Origin: Devosia sp. Root685
Lineage (GTDB): Bacteria; Pseudomonadota; Alphaproteobacteria; Rhizobiales; Devosiaceae
Length of the DNA: 64,000 nucleotides
NCBI RefSeq assembly: GCF_001427875.1
Contig: NZ_LMHK01000005.1
Coordinates: 62,001 to 126,000 of the forward strand
Direction of reading: 5' to 3'
Every line of letters begins with the position of its first letter. Position 1 is the stretch's first letter. The position numbers were made by a program, and so were the translations under genes. Below, one piece after another: positions 34,765-45,100 of the stretch. The notes beneath the pieces are model-generated. The model had not been told where the DNA came from. It saw only the letters and a program-made list of their open reading frames with translations, and made no database searches.

Positions 34765-35754
34765 ATGGCCCCTTATCTGATCAAGCGCATCGCCGGCCTT
34801 GCCGCTGTCTTGCTGGTGATGAGTTTTATCGTCTTCTGCCTCCAGAGCATTATTCCGGCCGATCCGGCGCGGTCGCTGGTTGGGCCATCGGCGCCGCAGG
34901 AAACGGTCGAGCGCCTGCGCGAAGAAATGGGGCTCAATGATCCCCTGCTGGTCCAATATGGGCACTTCGTCAGCCGGTTGGTCGAAGGCGATCTCGGCAC
35001 ATCGATCCGCACAAGGCAGCCGATCGCCGAGGATGTGCTGCGCTATGGCCCGGCGACGCTGGAGCTGATCCTGGCCGCCATGGTGCTCGGCACGGCGCTG
35101 GCTTTTATCCTCGCCTTTGCGCAAGCGACGCTGGCACGCTCCGGCGCCATTCGGGTCGGCATGCTGACCCTCGGCTCGGTGCCGATTTTCCTCACCGCGC
35201 TCCTCTTGGCCTATTTCCTTTGGTTCAAGCTTGGCTGGTTTCCCGGCAGCGGCCGCATCGATATCAGGCGCTTTAGCGGTCCGACGGGCTTTTTTGTCCT
35301 CGATGGACTGTTGCTGGGGCGGCCGGAGGTGACGTTGGGCGCGCTCCGCCACCTGTTCCTGCCGGCACTGGCGCTGTCCGTTCCGATCGCCATTTCGGTC
35401 GGGCGATCGCTAAGCTCGGCGCTCGTCGATGTCATGCGCCAGCCCTATATCCGCACCGCGCGCGGCAAGGGGCTCAGCGCTGGCCACATCTTCTTGCGCC
35501 ATGGCCTCCGCAATGCCGCATCCGCGCCTCTGGCCATGCTGGGCCTGCAGGTGGGGCTGATGTTCGGCAATCTGCTGATCGTCGAGCGCGTCTTCGCCTG
35601 GCCCGGCCTCGGCCTCTATACCGTCCAATCCTTTGCCACCTCGGACCTGCCCGCCATTCTCGGCGTCGCCCTGGTCTTTGGCGCCTTCTACATCCTGGTC
35701 ACCATGCTGGTCGAAATCGCCCAGTCATTGGCCGATCCCCGCATCGCGCTCTAG
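34765..35754 (+). CDS. Peptide-type ABC importer permease (DppB-like)
   Basis: A 329-residue membrane protein with the DppB opening APYLIKRIAGLAAVLLVMSF, a GLNDPLLVQYGHFVSRLVEGDLG-type periplasmic region (given here as MGLNDPLLVQYG then DLGTSIRT), and the coupling motif RTARGKGLSAGHIFLRHGLR. The start MAPYLIKR has AGAGGAG upstream; the in-frame start at 34663 lies inside the previous gene. In most Dpp operons the B permease precedes C; here the order is reversed. Confidence 0.9.
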   Translation: MAPYLIKRIAGLAAVLLVMSFIVFCLQSIIPADPARSLVGPSAPQETVERLREEMGLNDPLLVQYGHFVSRLVEGDLGTSIRTRQPIAEDVLRYGPATLELILAAMVLGTALAFILAFAQATLARSGAIRVGMLTLGSVPIFLTALLLAYFLWFKLGWFPGSGRIDIRRFSGPTGFFVLDGLLLGRPEVTLGALRHLFLPALALSVPIAISVGRSLSSALVDVMRQPYIRTARGKGLSAGHIFLRHGLRNAASAPLAMLGLQVGLMFGNLLIVERVFAWPGLGLYTVQSFATSDLPAILGVALVFGAFYILVTMLVEIAQSLADPRIAL

Positions 35755-35777
35755 CGCACCCAAATAGAGGAAAAGCC

Positions 35778-36608
35778 ATGACGACTGCCGATCCCGAAAT
35801 CGCTCAACAGATCGCCGCCAATCGCGCCCGTTATGAGACCTTAAAAGCCGCGGGTACGGGGCAGGCGCCGCAGGCAATGCCCCAGTTGACCAGCCTTGCC
35901 AGCGCGGCCATCGATCCCGCTGTCGTCATTTTCTCCGAGACCGTTCCAGGCGGCTGGTACGCCAATTATCGGCTCAAGGTGGGCGAGCGTATTCGCATTG
36001 CGAGCCCCGCGGGGAATAGCGCTGTGGCGCTTCTCGCCTGGAATGCGGCGGACACCTCGGAACGTCTCAACCACGCTGACAGCATAAAAATCCAGTGGAC
36101 CGCTGCGCTGGCCAAAGGCCGACTGCTGTTTTCGGACATGGGTCGCGTGCTCCTCTCCATCGTCGAGGACAGCAGCGGCGCGCATGACGTGTTGGCGGGT
36201 GGCCTCAATGCCGCCAGCGTGACGCGGAAATATGGGGCGGACGCGGCGCTGCGCAATACGCGCACCAATTTCGTTCTCGCGGCCAGCAAGTTCGGTCTCG
36301 ACCCCCGCGATATTCCGCCCTTTGTGACCTTCTTTGCGCCGGTAAGCGTTGCCGAAGACGGATCCCTCGGCTGGCGCGAGGGCGCGCGGCGGGCAGGGGA
36401 CTTTGTCGAACTGCGGGCCGAGATGGACCTTTTGGTCGCCATCTCCAACTGCCCGCATCCGCTCGATCCCTCGCCGACCTATGTGGCCGGTGCCGTGGAG
36501 GTATCGACCCTTGCCGCTTTGCCGCAGGACCCCACCGATTTCTGCCGCAGGGCGACCTCGGAAGCCGTACGCGGTTTTGAAAACAACGACTTTTACCGGG
36601 CCAAGTGA
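35778..36608 (+). CDS. DUF1989 protein, longer subunit of carboxyguanidine deiminase (urea amidolyase-associated)
   Basis: A 276-residue DUF1989 protein of the kind once annotated as urea amidolyase-associated protein and now known as one half of carboxyguanidine deiminase (CgdAB). With its partner it converts carboxyguanidine to allophanate and ammonia. Seen: GGWYANYRLKVGERIRI, DTSERLNHADSIKIQW, and SNCPHPLDPSPTY near the C-terminus, the conserved NCPH Cys region. GAGGAAAA precedes the start. I do not assign the A or B letter. Confidence 0.87.
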   Translation: MTTADPEIAQQIAANRARYETLKAAGTGQAPQAMPQLTSLASAAIDPAVVIFSETVPGGWYANYRLKVGERIRIASPAGNSAVALLAWNAADTSERLNHADSIKIQWTAALAKGRLLFSDMGRVLLSIVEDSSGAHDVLAGGLNAASVTRKYGADAALRNTRTNFVLAASKFGLDPRDIPPFVTFFAPVSVAEDGSLGWREGARRAGDFVELRAEMDLLVAISNCPHPLDPSPTYVAGAVEVSTLAALPQDPTDFCRRATSEAVRGFENNDFYRAK

Positions 36609-36619
36609 GGAGCGCGGCA

Positions 36620-37237
36620 ATGACGACATTGGTCTACGAACACGAAATCCCGGCGCGCCAGCCATGGTCGGGCATCATCCGCAAGGGGCAGGTTTTCCGT
36701 ATCATCGACACCTTTGGGCAGCAGGCCGTCGATACGCTGTTTTACAAGGCCGACGACTTTGCAGAGCGCTACAGCGCGCAGGATACGCTGCAGGCGCAGG
36801 GCGCCGCCTATATCTCGACCGGCAGCCGCCTCGTGTCCAACGAGGGCAATGTCATGCTGACGGTCACCGACGATTCCTGCGGTCGCCACGATACGTCGGC
36901 GGGTGCCTGCTCGTGCGAATCCAACACGGTTCGCTTTGGCCACCACACCAAATTCGAGCATGCCTGCCGCGAGAATTTCGTGGCCGAAGTGTCCCGCCAT
37001 GGCATGAGCAAGCGCGACGTGGTGCCCAATATCAACTTCTTCATGAACGTGCCGATTGCGCCGAGCGGCGATCTCGTCATCGATGACGGGATTTCTGCGC
37101 CCGGCTCCTATGTCGAAATGGTCGCCGAGATGGATGTGCTTTGCGTCATCTCGAATTGCCCCCAGATCAACAATCCCTGCAATGGCTTCAATCCCACCCC
37201 GGTCGGCGTGCGGATCTATGAAGCAAAAGGCGCTTGA
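36620..37237 (+). CDS. DUF1989 protein, shorter subunit of carboxyguanidine deiminase
   Basis: A 205-residue DUF1989 protein, paralogous to the previous one. Conserved blocks are IDTFGQQAVDTLFYKADDFA, SCGRHDTSAGACSCESNTVR, and SNCPQINNPCNGFNPTPV. The several Cys/His/Asp residues suit the metal site expected of the family. Known function of the pair: carboxyguanidine deiminase. The ATG at 36620 with GAGGAGCG upstream is preferred over 36605, which would overlap the preceding stop. Eight bases before the allophanate hydrolase start. Confidence 0.88.
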   Translation: MTTLVYEHEIPARQPWSGIIRKGQVFRIIDTFGQQAVDTLFYKADDFAERYSAQDTLQAQGAAYISTGSRLVSNEGNVMLTVTDDSCGRHDTSAGACSCESNTVRFGHHTKFEHACRENFVAEVSRHGMSKRDVVPNINFFMNVPIAPSGDLVIDDGISAPGSYVEMVAEMDVLCVISNCPQINNPCNGFNPTPVGVRIYEAKGA

Positions 37238-37245
37238 GGTTCGTC

Positions 37246-39048
37246 ATGCAACTTCCCCAGATCCTCGATTTTGCCAGCCTCCGTTCGCTTTATGAGGGCG
37301 GTGCCACGCCGCTCGACATGGTGGAAGCACTGATCCTGCGGCTCGATGCATCGACAGATCCGGCGGTTTTCATCACGCGCGCAACGCCGGAACAGTTGCG
37401 CATTGCGGCTTTGGAATTGATGGCGCGTGCGCCAAAGGCCAACGCGCTGCCGCTTTGGGGTGTGCCCTTCGCGGTGAAGGACAATATTGATGCTGCGGGG
37501 TTTCCGACGACAGCAGCGTGCCCGGCTTTTGCCTATGAGCCGGCGGCGGATTCAGCGGTCGTCGCGCGCCTCAGGGCGGCTGGCGCCATCGTGATCGGCA
37601 AGACCAATCTCGACCAGTTTGCGACGGGCCTCAATGGGACACGTTCACCCCATGGTGCGCCGCGCTCGGTGTTCAACAGCGACTATGTTTCGGGCGGTTC
37701 GAGTTCGGGCTCGGCCGTTACTGTGGCGTCGGGGCTCGCTGCATTCTCCCTTGGCACCGATACGGCCGGGTCCGGTCGCGTGCCTGCTGCGTTCAACAAT
37801 ATCGTCGGGGTCAAGCCGAGCCCAGGCCGCGTACCCAATACCGGTGTGGTCCCGGCCTGCCGCAGCGTCGATGTCGTCACGGTTTTTGCCGCAAATGTTG
37901 CGGATGGCATTGCCGCGCGCACGGTGATGGACGGCTATGACGGCGGCGATCCGTTCTCCCGTCGTGCCGGAAAGTCCTCTCTGCCCGCCAAGCCGCGCGT
38001 CGGCGTGTTGATGGACAAGGACAAGGAATTTTATGGCAACGCGGCCTATGCCGCGCTCTACGAGGACGCGGTGGCGCGGGCCAAAAATCTTGGCGCCGAA
38101 GTGGTTGAGTTTGACTATGCCCCGTTCCGCAGTGCGGCGGCGCTGCTCTATCAGGGGCCATGGGTGGCTGAGCGCCTTGCCGCGATCAAGGAATTCTTTG
38201 CGGGCCATGCGGACGAGATGGATCCAACCGTTCGCGCCATTGTCGGGGGAGCGGAAAAATTCAGCGCCGTCGACGCATTCGAGGGGCGCTATGAACTCGG
38301 ACGCCTCAAGCAATTGACGCAGGCGGAATGGGCCAAGGTCGATCTTCTGCTGTTACCGACCACGCCGGACAACCAGACAGTGGAAGCGATGAAGGCCGAT
38401 CCGGTCACGCTCAATTCGCGCTTTGGGCTTTATACCAATTTCGCCAATCTGCTCGATTGCAGCGCCATCGCCGTGCCGGCTGGCTTCACCGAGGCGGGGC
38501 TGCCATTCGGGGTCATGCTGGTGGCGCCGCAGGATTGCGACGACGCGCTGGCGCCTTTTGCCAATGCCATGCACCAGGCTGTGGCGACCGGATCGGGGAT
38601 CGACCGCGCCAAGGCCGTGCCCGACATTGGCGCAATGGCTTCGGACCGCATCGAGATCGCCGTCGTGGGTGCTCATCTCACCGGCATGCCGCTCAATCAC
38701 GAGTTGATTTCGCTCGGTGGCGCCTTGGTGGAGGAAACCAGAACCGCCGGAGATTATCGCTTCTTTGCCCTCAAGGGCACTGTGCCGCCAAAGCCTGGCC
38801 TGCAGCGTGTGCCCGGCGCAGAAGGGCCGGGGATCGTGGTTGAAATCTGGTCGCTGCCGCCCGCGGGCTTTGGGATTTTTGTGTCCAAAATTCCGTCGCC
38901 GCTTGGTGTCGGCAAGCTTGTGCTTGCCGATGGACGGCATGTGACCGGCTTCCTCTGCGAGGCTGCGGCGCTCGATGACGCGCTCGACATTACCGCGTTC
39001 GGCGGCTGGCGCGCTTATATCGCCAGCAAGGCGACGACGGCCGCCTGA
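37246..39048 (+). CDS. atzF: Allophanate hydrolase
   Basis: A 600-residue amidase-signature enzyme that splits allophanate into two ammonia and two CO2, the last step of guanidine breakdown here. The catalytic triad is readable as Lys78 (VPFAVKDNID), the cis-Ser in GGSSSGSAV (residues 150-158) and nucleophile Ser176 (TDTAGSGRVPAA). Residues about 460-600 form the AtzF C-terminal domain, which contributes decarboxylation. GAGG precedes the start. Last gene of operon 1. Confidence 0.95.
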   Translation: MQLPQILDFASLRSLYEGGATPLDMVEALILRLDASTDPAVFITRATPEQLRIAALELMARAPKANALPLWGVPFAVKDNIDAAGFPTTAACPAFAYEPAADSAVVARLRAAGAIVIGKTNLDQFATGLNGTRSPHGAPRSVFNSDYVSGGSSSGSAVTVASGLAAFSLGTDTAGSGRVPAAFNNIVGVKPSPGRVPNTGVVPACRSVDVVTVFAANVADGIAARTVMDGYDGGDPFSRRAGKSSLPAKPRVGVLMDKDKEFYGNAAYAALYEDAVARAKNLGAEVVEFDYAPFRSAAALLYQGPWVAERLAAIKEFFAGHADEMDPTVRAIVGGAEKFSAVDAFEGRYELGRLKQLTQAEWAKVDLLLLPTTPDNQTVEAMKADPVTLNSRFGLYTNFANLLDCSAIAVPAGFTEAGLPFGVMLVAPQDCDDALAPFANAMHQAVATGSGIDRAKAVPDIGAMASDRIEIAVVGAHLTGMPLNHELISLGGALVEETRTAGDYRFFALKGTVPPKPGLQRVPGAEGPGIVVEIWSLPPAGFGIFVSKIPSPLGVGKLVLADGRHVTGFLCEAAALDDALDITAFGGWRAYIASKATTAA

Positions 39049-39059
39049 GGCAACACAAC

Positions 39060-39098
39060 AGCGGCAGCGCCCAGCAAATGGGCAAGCTGCCGCTGCTT
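39060..39098 (+). terminator. Possible terminator after atzF
   Basis: A strong hairpin AGCGGCAGC ... GCTGCCGCT with an internal GCCC/GGGC stem, then GCTTT. The T-run is short, so some read-through into operon 2 is possible. Confidence 0.45.
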
Positions 39099-39154
39099 TG
39101 GGCCGATATCGGGCAAAACAACAGCAAATCGGGTCAAAACGCATGGTTTTGGCT

Positions 39155-39171
39155 TGGCACGCGGCTTGCAG
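39155..39171 (+). promoter_or_regulatory. Sigma-54 promoter of guanidine operon 2
   Basis: TGGCACG-CGGC-TTGCAG with consensus spacing. The start of transcription would be near 39181, just before the second riboswitch. Confidence 0.85.
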
Positions 39172-39186
39172 ATTATCAGCCATGAG

Positions 39187-39303
39187 TTAGCGGCTAGGGT
39201 TCCGGCATCGCGGTGATGCGTCTGGTCCGAGAGCTGCTACCGGACCGGGAGACATCCGGCCGGGTGCACGGCGGGACAAAAGCCCGGGAGACCTCTGTGG
39301 CCA
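39187..39303 (+). promoter_or_regulatory. Guanidine-I riboswitch 2
   Basis: Core CTAGGGTTCCG (39194-39204), GGTCCGAGAG, GCACGGCGGGACAAAAGCCC and GGGAGACCT, all as in copy 1. P1 is GGCTA (39192-39196) with TGGCC (39298-39302). Downstream: GCCAA-GGGA-TTGGC (39300-39313); GGGATTGG (39305-39312) with CCAATCCC (39330-39337), 8 of 8 pairs; and CCCCTTCC (39335-39342) with GGAAAGGG (39354-39361), which is the Shine-Dalgarno of the next gene. Confidence 0.95.
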
Positions 39304-39368
39304 AGGGATTGGCGGCATGATGGTCGCCACCAATCCCCTTCCAGATGAACGCAGGAAAGGGACTTTTT

Positions 39369-40433
39369 ATGAACGTGTTGAAGACTATGGCCGCCGTGCT
39401 TGTTGCAACCACGGCCCTCGCTGCAACCCCTGCTTTTGCTGAGGCTAAGACCGATTTCAAGGTCGCATGGTCGATCTATGTCGGCTGGATGCCCTGGGGC
39501 TATGCCGAGGAATCCGGTATCGTCGACAAGTGGGCCGACAAATATGGCATCACCATCGAGGTGACCCAGTTCAACGACTATGTGGAGTCGATGAACCAAT
39601 ATACTGCGGGCGCCTATGACGCGGTGACGCTGACCAATATGGATGGTCTGTCCATTCCTGCGGCAGGCGGCGTCGATACGACTGCGGTCATTGTCGGCGA
39701 TTTCTCTTCGGGCAATGATGCGGTCATTCTCAAGGACAAGGCGGAATTGGCCGATATTGCGGGGCAGACGGTCAATCTCGTCGAGTTTTCGGTGTCGCAT
39801 TATCTGCTGGCGCGGGCGCTCGACAGCGTTGGTCTGACCGAGCGCGATGTGAATGTGGTCAATACCGCCGATCCCGACATGGTCGGCGCGTTCCAGACGG
39901 CCGATGTGACCGCACTCGTTACCTGGAACCCGATGGTGTCGGAGATTCTGGCACTGCCGAATGCCACCAGCGTTTTCGACAGCTCGCAGATCCCCGGCGA
40001 GATCATCGACATGATGGTGGCCAATACCGAAGTACTCGAAGCCAATCCTGACTTCGGCAAGGCGCTGGCCGGCATCTGGTATGAGACTACGGCGCTGATA
40101 ACCGCAGATACGCCGGAAGGCGCCGCCGCCCGCGCTGCCATGGGTGCAGCCTCGGGCACGGACCAGGCCGGGTTTGAAGCCCAGCTCGCCGCGACCAAAC
40201 TCTTTGCCGCGCCGGCCGATGCGGTTGCCTTCGTGACCTCGCCCGATCTCAGCACCACCATGGACCTCGTCCGCAATTTCCTCTTCGACAAGGGGCTGCT
40301 CGGCTCGGGTGCGCCTTCCGCCGATGTCATCGGCATCGAACTGGCCGATGGCACGGTTTTGGGCGACGCCAACTACGTCAAGCTGCGCTTCACCGACGCC
40401 TATATGAAAATGGCCGCTGACGGCGCGCTGTAA
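39369..40433 (+). CDS. ABC substrate-binding protein of the guanidine/urea-carboxylase type transporter
   Basis: A 354-residue periplasmic protein. The signal peptide ends TPAFAEAKTDF. The NitT/TauT-like body contains SIYVGWMPWGYAEESGIVDK, the signature of the binding protein found beside urea-carboxylase genes. Together with the next two genes it forms an importer that most likely carries guanidine, given the riboswitch in front. The ATG with GGAAAGGG seven bases upstream is unambiguous. First gene of operon 2. Confidence 0.88.
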   Translation: MNVLKTMAAVLVATTALAATPAFAEAKTDFKVAWSIYVGWMPWGYAEESGIVDKWADKYGITIEVTQFNDYVESMNQYTAGAYDAVTLTNMDGLSIPAAGGVDTTAVIVGDFSSGNDAVILKDKAELADIAGQTVNLVEFSVSHYLLARALDSVGLTERDVNVVNTADPDMVGAFQTADVTALVTWNPMVSEILALPNATSVFDSSQIPGEIIDMMVANTEVLEANPDFGKALAGIWYETTALITADTPEGAAARAAMGAASGTDQAGFEAQLAATKLFAAPADAVAFVTSPDLSTTMDLVRNFLFDKGLLGSGAPSADVIGIELADGTVLGDANYVKLRFTDAYMKMAADGAL

Positions 40434-40496
40434 AAAGCCGCTCATGGCGCGGCTACCCGCCGCGCCGCTTCCGGACCTCTCCCAAGAGACAATCTC

Positions 40497-41312
40497 ATGC
40501 GGTGGATCAATCTAAAACCGTCGAGGACGACCGGGCTTATCCTGGCGATACTGCCCTTTGTCGTGGTGCTGATCGCCTATGCCATGGGCTCGGCGGCGCG
40601 GCTGGCGGACAATCCCGGCGACAAGCTGTTGCCCGGCCTTGCGACTTTTGCCGATGCCATCAATCGCATGGCTTTCGTGCCCGATCAGCGGACGGGCGAA
40701 CTGTTTTTGTGGGCGGACACATCGGCCAGCCTCGGACGGCTCGGCGCCAGCCTTGGCATTGCCACGGTTATTGCGCTGCTCACCGGCATGCTGGTTGGCA
40801 TGTTCCCCTATTTTCGGGCGCTGCTGGCGCCGTTTATCGCTGTTATTTCCATGGTGCCGCCACTGGCGCTCTTGCCGGTCTTGTTCATCGTCATGGGGCT
40901 GGGCGAAACCTCGAAGATCATGCTGATCGTCATCGGCATCACCCCGATCATGATGCGCGACCTCGCGTTCAAGGTCAGAGATCTGCCGCACGAGCAATTG
41001 GTCAAGGCGCAGACCCTTGGGGGTTCTTCGTGGCAGATCGCCATGCGCGTCGTGTTGCCCCAAACCCTGCCGCGGCTGTTTACGTGCTTGAAACTTCAAC
41101 TCGGGCCAGCCTGGCTGTTCCTGATTGCGGCCGAGGCGATCTCGTCGGATTCCGGTCTCGGCTACCGGATCTTCCTTGTTCGCCGCTACCTCTCGATGGA
41201 CGTCATCTTCACCTATGTCGCCTGGATCACGCTCCTCGCGGTGTTGATGAACTTGGCCCTCGATTGGCTGCGCGTTTCGATTTTCCCTTGGACCAAAGGG
41301 AGCGCGGCATGA
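40497..41312 (+). CDS. ABC permease of the guanidine-type transporter
   Basis: A 271-residue SsuC/TauC-like permease with about six membrane helices and the coupling motif EQLVKAQTLGGSSWQIAMRVVLPQ (seen as VKAQTLGGSSWQIAMRVV). ISMVPPLALLPVLFIVMGLG is typical of this class. The 3' end overlaps the ATPase start (ATGA). The 63-base gap from the binding protein gene has no terminator that I can see. Confidence 0.9.
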   Translation: MRWINLKPSRTTGLILAILPFVVVLIAYAMGSAARLADNPGDKLLPGLATFADAINRMAFVPDQRTGELFLWADTSASLGRLGASLGIATVIALLTGMLVGMFPYFRALLAPFIAVISMVPPLALLPVLFIVMGLGETSKIMLIVIGITPIMMRDLAFKVRDLPHEQLVKAQTLGGSSWQIAMRVVLPQTLPRLFTCLKLQLGPAWLFLIAAEAISSDSGLGYRIFLVRRYLSMDVIFTYVAWITLLAVLMNLALDWLRVSIFPWTKGSAA

Positions 41313-42136
41313 GCAGGATCGTCGTTTCCGATGTCTGGCAGGAATATGGCGATCAGATCGTTCTCGAGCGTATTTCCATTACTATCGAACCACGTTCCTT
41401 CGTGGCGCTGGTCGGGCCTTCGGGCTGTGGCAAGAGCACGTTTTTGCGCCTGTTGCTCGGCGATGAAGCGCCGACGCGGGGCACGATCACGCTCGATGGC
41501 GCGCCGCTGGTCGCGGAGCCGGGACCGGATCGTGGTGTGGTGTTCCAGCGCTATTCGGTTTTCCCGCATCTAACGGTGCTGGGGAATGTCCTGCTTGGCC
41601 TTGAGCTTTCCGGCTCCCGCACACGTATCCGGCTTTTTGGCGCGGCGCGGCGGACGGCTATCGATGCCGCCCGTGCCATGATTGCCGCGGTGGGCCTGTC
41701 GGGCTCGGAGGACAAGTACCCGGCGCAGCTGTCGGGCGGCATGCAGCAGCGCCTGGCGCTGGCGCAAGCATTGGTAATGAAGCCAAAGGTTCTTCTTCTC
41801 GACGAGCCTTTTGGGGCGCTCGATCCCGGCATTCGCGCCGAAATCCACGAGCTGATGAAGACGCTCTGGCACGAGACGGCGCTCACCGTTGTCATGGTGA
41901 CCCACGACATGCGCGAGGCTTTTACCCTTGCGACCCGCATCATCGCTTTCGAGCGGCCGCGCAATCGGCCCGAAGAGCGGGAGCGGTATGGCGCCAATCT
42001 CAGCCAGGACATCGCCATCTGGCCGCCGCGCATTGCTGGCGGCCCCTCGCAATTCAGCCCAGACCGGGACGGCCCGGCGACAGATTTGGGCCAGTACCGG
42101 GACGACCCGACCATTCCTCCAGTGTCGGGAGCCTAA
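41309..42136 (+). CDS. ABC ATPase of the guanidine-type transporter
   Basis: A 275-residue SsuB/TauB-like ATPase with Walker A GPSGCGKSTFLR, Q-loop VVFQRYSVFP, signature LSGGMQQRLALAQAL, Walker B LLLDEPFGALD and switch THDMREAF. The C-terminal 40 residues are charged and specific to this subfamily. The true start MSRIVVSDVW overlaps the permease stop by four bases; a longer frame from 40502 is a frame-shifted shadow of the permease. It is one base away from the carboxylase gene. Confidence 0.93.
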   Translation: MSRIVVSDVWQEYGDQIVLERISITIEPRSFVALVGPSGCGKSTFLRLLLGDEAPTRGTITLDGAPLVAEPGPDRGVVFQRYSVFPHLTVLGNVLLGLELSGSRTRIRLFGAARRTAIDAARAMIAAVGLSGSEDKYPAQLSGGMQQRLALAQALVMKPKVLLLDEPFGALDPGIRAEIHELMKTLWHETALTVVMVTHDMREAFTLATRIIAFERPRNRPEERERYGANLSQDIAIWPPRIAGGPSQFSPDRDGPATDLGQYRDDPTIPPVSGA

Positions 42137-42137
42137 A

Positions 42138-45100
42138 ATGTTCAAGAAAGTCCTCGTCGCCAATCGCGGCGAGATCGCCGTCCGGGTGATCCGGACCCTC
42201 AAGCGCATGGGGATCGCCTCGGTCGCGGTCTATTCCGACGCTGATCGGTTTACGCCTGCCGTCGCCATGGCCGATGAAGCCGTGCGCCTTGGTCCTGCGC
42301 CGGCTGCCGAAAGCTATCTCGATGTCGAGGCGGTTATCGCCGCGTGCCGCGAGACCGGGGCGGAGGCGGTGCATCCCGGCTATGGTTTTTTGTCCGAAAA
42401 TATCGGGTTTGCCCAGCGCCTCGCGGCAGAGGGGATTGCCTTCATCGGTCCGCGGCCGGAGCACATCGAAGCCTTTGGCCTCAAGCATAAGGCGCGCGAA
42501 CTGGCCAAGGCCAACGGCGTGCCGCTGCTGCCCGGAACGGACCTCCTCTCCAACATCGAGGAGGCGCTGGCCGCGGCCGAGACCATTGGCTATCCCGTCA
42601 TGCTCAAGAGCACGGCCGGCGGCGGCGGTATCGGCATGCAGCTTTGCGCCGATGAGAAAACCCTGAGCGAGAGTTTTGCCAGCGTCCAGCGCACGGCGAC
42701 CGCCAGCTTTGGTGACGCGCGGGTTTATCTCGAACGTTTCGTGTCCGATGCGCGCCATGTCGAGGTGCAGCTGTTTGGTGACGGGCAGGGCAGGGTGATC
42801 GCCCTTGGCGAACGCGATTGTTCGCTGCAGCGCCGCAACCAGAAGGTGATCGAGGAGACGCCGGCGCCATTGCTCTCGGATGTGGTGCGGGCGCGGCTGC
42901 ATAAGGCGGCGACCGATCTCGGCGCGGCGGTCTCCTACATTTCCGCTGGCACGGTCGAGTTTATCTACGATCCGCAGCGGGAGGAATTTTACTTCCTTGA
43001 GGTCAATACGCGGCTGCAGGTTGAGCATCCCGTTACCGAAGCGGTATTTGGCATCGACCTTGTCGAGTGGATGATCCGGCAGGCGGCGGGCGAAGATGTG
43101 ATTGGTGCTGCTGGCGCGCTGGTGCCCAAGGGTGCCGCCATCGAAGCGCGACTTTACGCCGAAAAGCCCAATGCCAATTTTCAGCCCAGCGCGGGTCTGC
43201 TGACCGAGGTGATCTTCCCCGAGAGCGCCCGTGTCGATGGCTGGATCGCGACCGGCACCGACGTGACGCCTTATTATGATCCGATGCTGGCAAAAATCAT
43301 CGTTTCCGGGCCTGATCGCGCTTCCGCTATTACGGCGTTGCGCGCGGCGCTGGAGCAAAGCTCGGTCTCTGGCATCGAAACCAATCTTGGCTATTTGCGC
43401 GCCATCGCTGCGTCCGAACTTTTGTCATCAGGCAAAGTGGCGACAACGGCTTTGCGCGACTTTGCCTATATCGCGGACAGTATCGACGTCATCGTGCCCG
43501 GCGCGCAGTCGAGCCTTCAGGAATTGCCGGGGCGGCTTGGTCTCTGGCATGTCGGGGTGCCGCCGAGCGGGCCGATGGACGACCTTTCCTTCCGGCATGC
43601 CAACCGGCTCGTCGGCAATGGTGATGAAACGGCGGCGCTGGAGCTGACGGTTTCCGGCCCGACGCTGAAGTTTCACGCCGAGGCACGTGTGGCGCTGTCT
43701 GGCGCAAGAATGGTGGCCAAGCTTGATGGCGTGCCTGTGCCGCATGACACGGCTTTTGTGGTGGCAGCCGGGCAGATCTTGAGTGTCGGAACTATCGACG
43801 GCGCGGGACAGCGGGCTTATCTCGCGGTCGCGGGCGGCTTTGCTGCGCCGGTGGTTCTCGGCTCGCGGGCGGCATTCGGCCTGGGGGCTTTTGGCGGTCA
43901 TGCCACCGGGACATTGAAGGCGGGCGATGCGTTGCATCTGGCGCGGGCCGCGCAGAACTACGTCAAGCCCGCCGCCCATCCAGCGTCACTCGCGCGTCAT
44001 TGGGATGTCGGGGTGGTTTATGGTCCCCATGGGGCGCCCGACTTCTTCCAGCCCGAAGACATCGATGACCTCTTCGCCGTCTCTTACGAGGTTCACTACA
44101 ACAGCGCCCGCACAGGCGTGCGACTGATCGGGCCGACGCCGCGCTGGGCGCGCACCGATGGCGGAGAGGCGGGACTGCACCCGTCCAACCTGCACGATAA
44201 TGCCTATGCCATCGGCGCCATCGATTTTACCGGCGATATGCCGATCATTCTGGGACCCGATGGCCCGAGCCTTGGCGGTTTTGTGTGTCCGGCGGTGATC
44301 GCGCGGGACGAGCAGTGGAAGATGGGTCAGTTTCGCCCCGGCGACACGATCCGCTTTTATCCTCTGGCGCGCCCGGCCGATCCGGTGATCGCAACGCCGA
44401 GCCTGGTTCGGCCCAAGATGGAGACCGGTTCGGCCATTGTCGGGACGAGTGATGCTGGTCCCGTCCCCGTCGTTTATCGCCGGCAGGGCGACGACAATCT
44501 GCTGGTCGAATATGGGGAGATGACTCTCGATATCGCCTTGCGGCTGCGGGTGCATTTGCTGATGGAAGCGGTGCAACAGGCCAAGCTTCCAGGGCTGATC
44601 GACCTGACGCCGGGCATTCGCTCGCTGCAAATCCACTATGACAGCGCCGTGCTCTCGCGCACGCAACTGCTTGGGCTGTTGGGAGAGATCGAGAAAACCC
44701 TGCCGGCGGCCGAGGATGTGAAAATCCCGAGCCGCATTGTGCATCTGCCGCTGTCCTGGAACGATCCGCAGGCGCAGCTGGCGATGCAGAAATATCAGGA
44801 TCTGGTGCGACCCAATGCGCCCTGGTGCCCGGACAATATCGAGTTCATCCGCCGCATCAACGGACTGCCCGATATCGATGCGGTGAAGAACATCGTCTTT
44901 GACGCCAGCTATCTCGTGCTGGGCCTTGGCGACGTTTATCTCGGCGCCCCGGTGGCAACGCCGATGGACCCGCGCCATCGCCTCGTCACCACAAAATACA
45001 ACCCGGCGCGTACCTGGACGCCGGAAAATGCCGTGGGCATCGGTGGGGCCTATATGTGCATTTATGGCATGGAGGGGCCGGGGGGGTATCAGCTCTTTGG

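Noticed and set aside
40502-42136. A 544-codon frame that looks like a permease-ATPase fusion
   Set aside because: The first 269 codons are the permease gene read in the wrong frame; only the part from 41309 is real.
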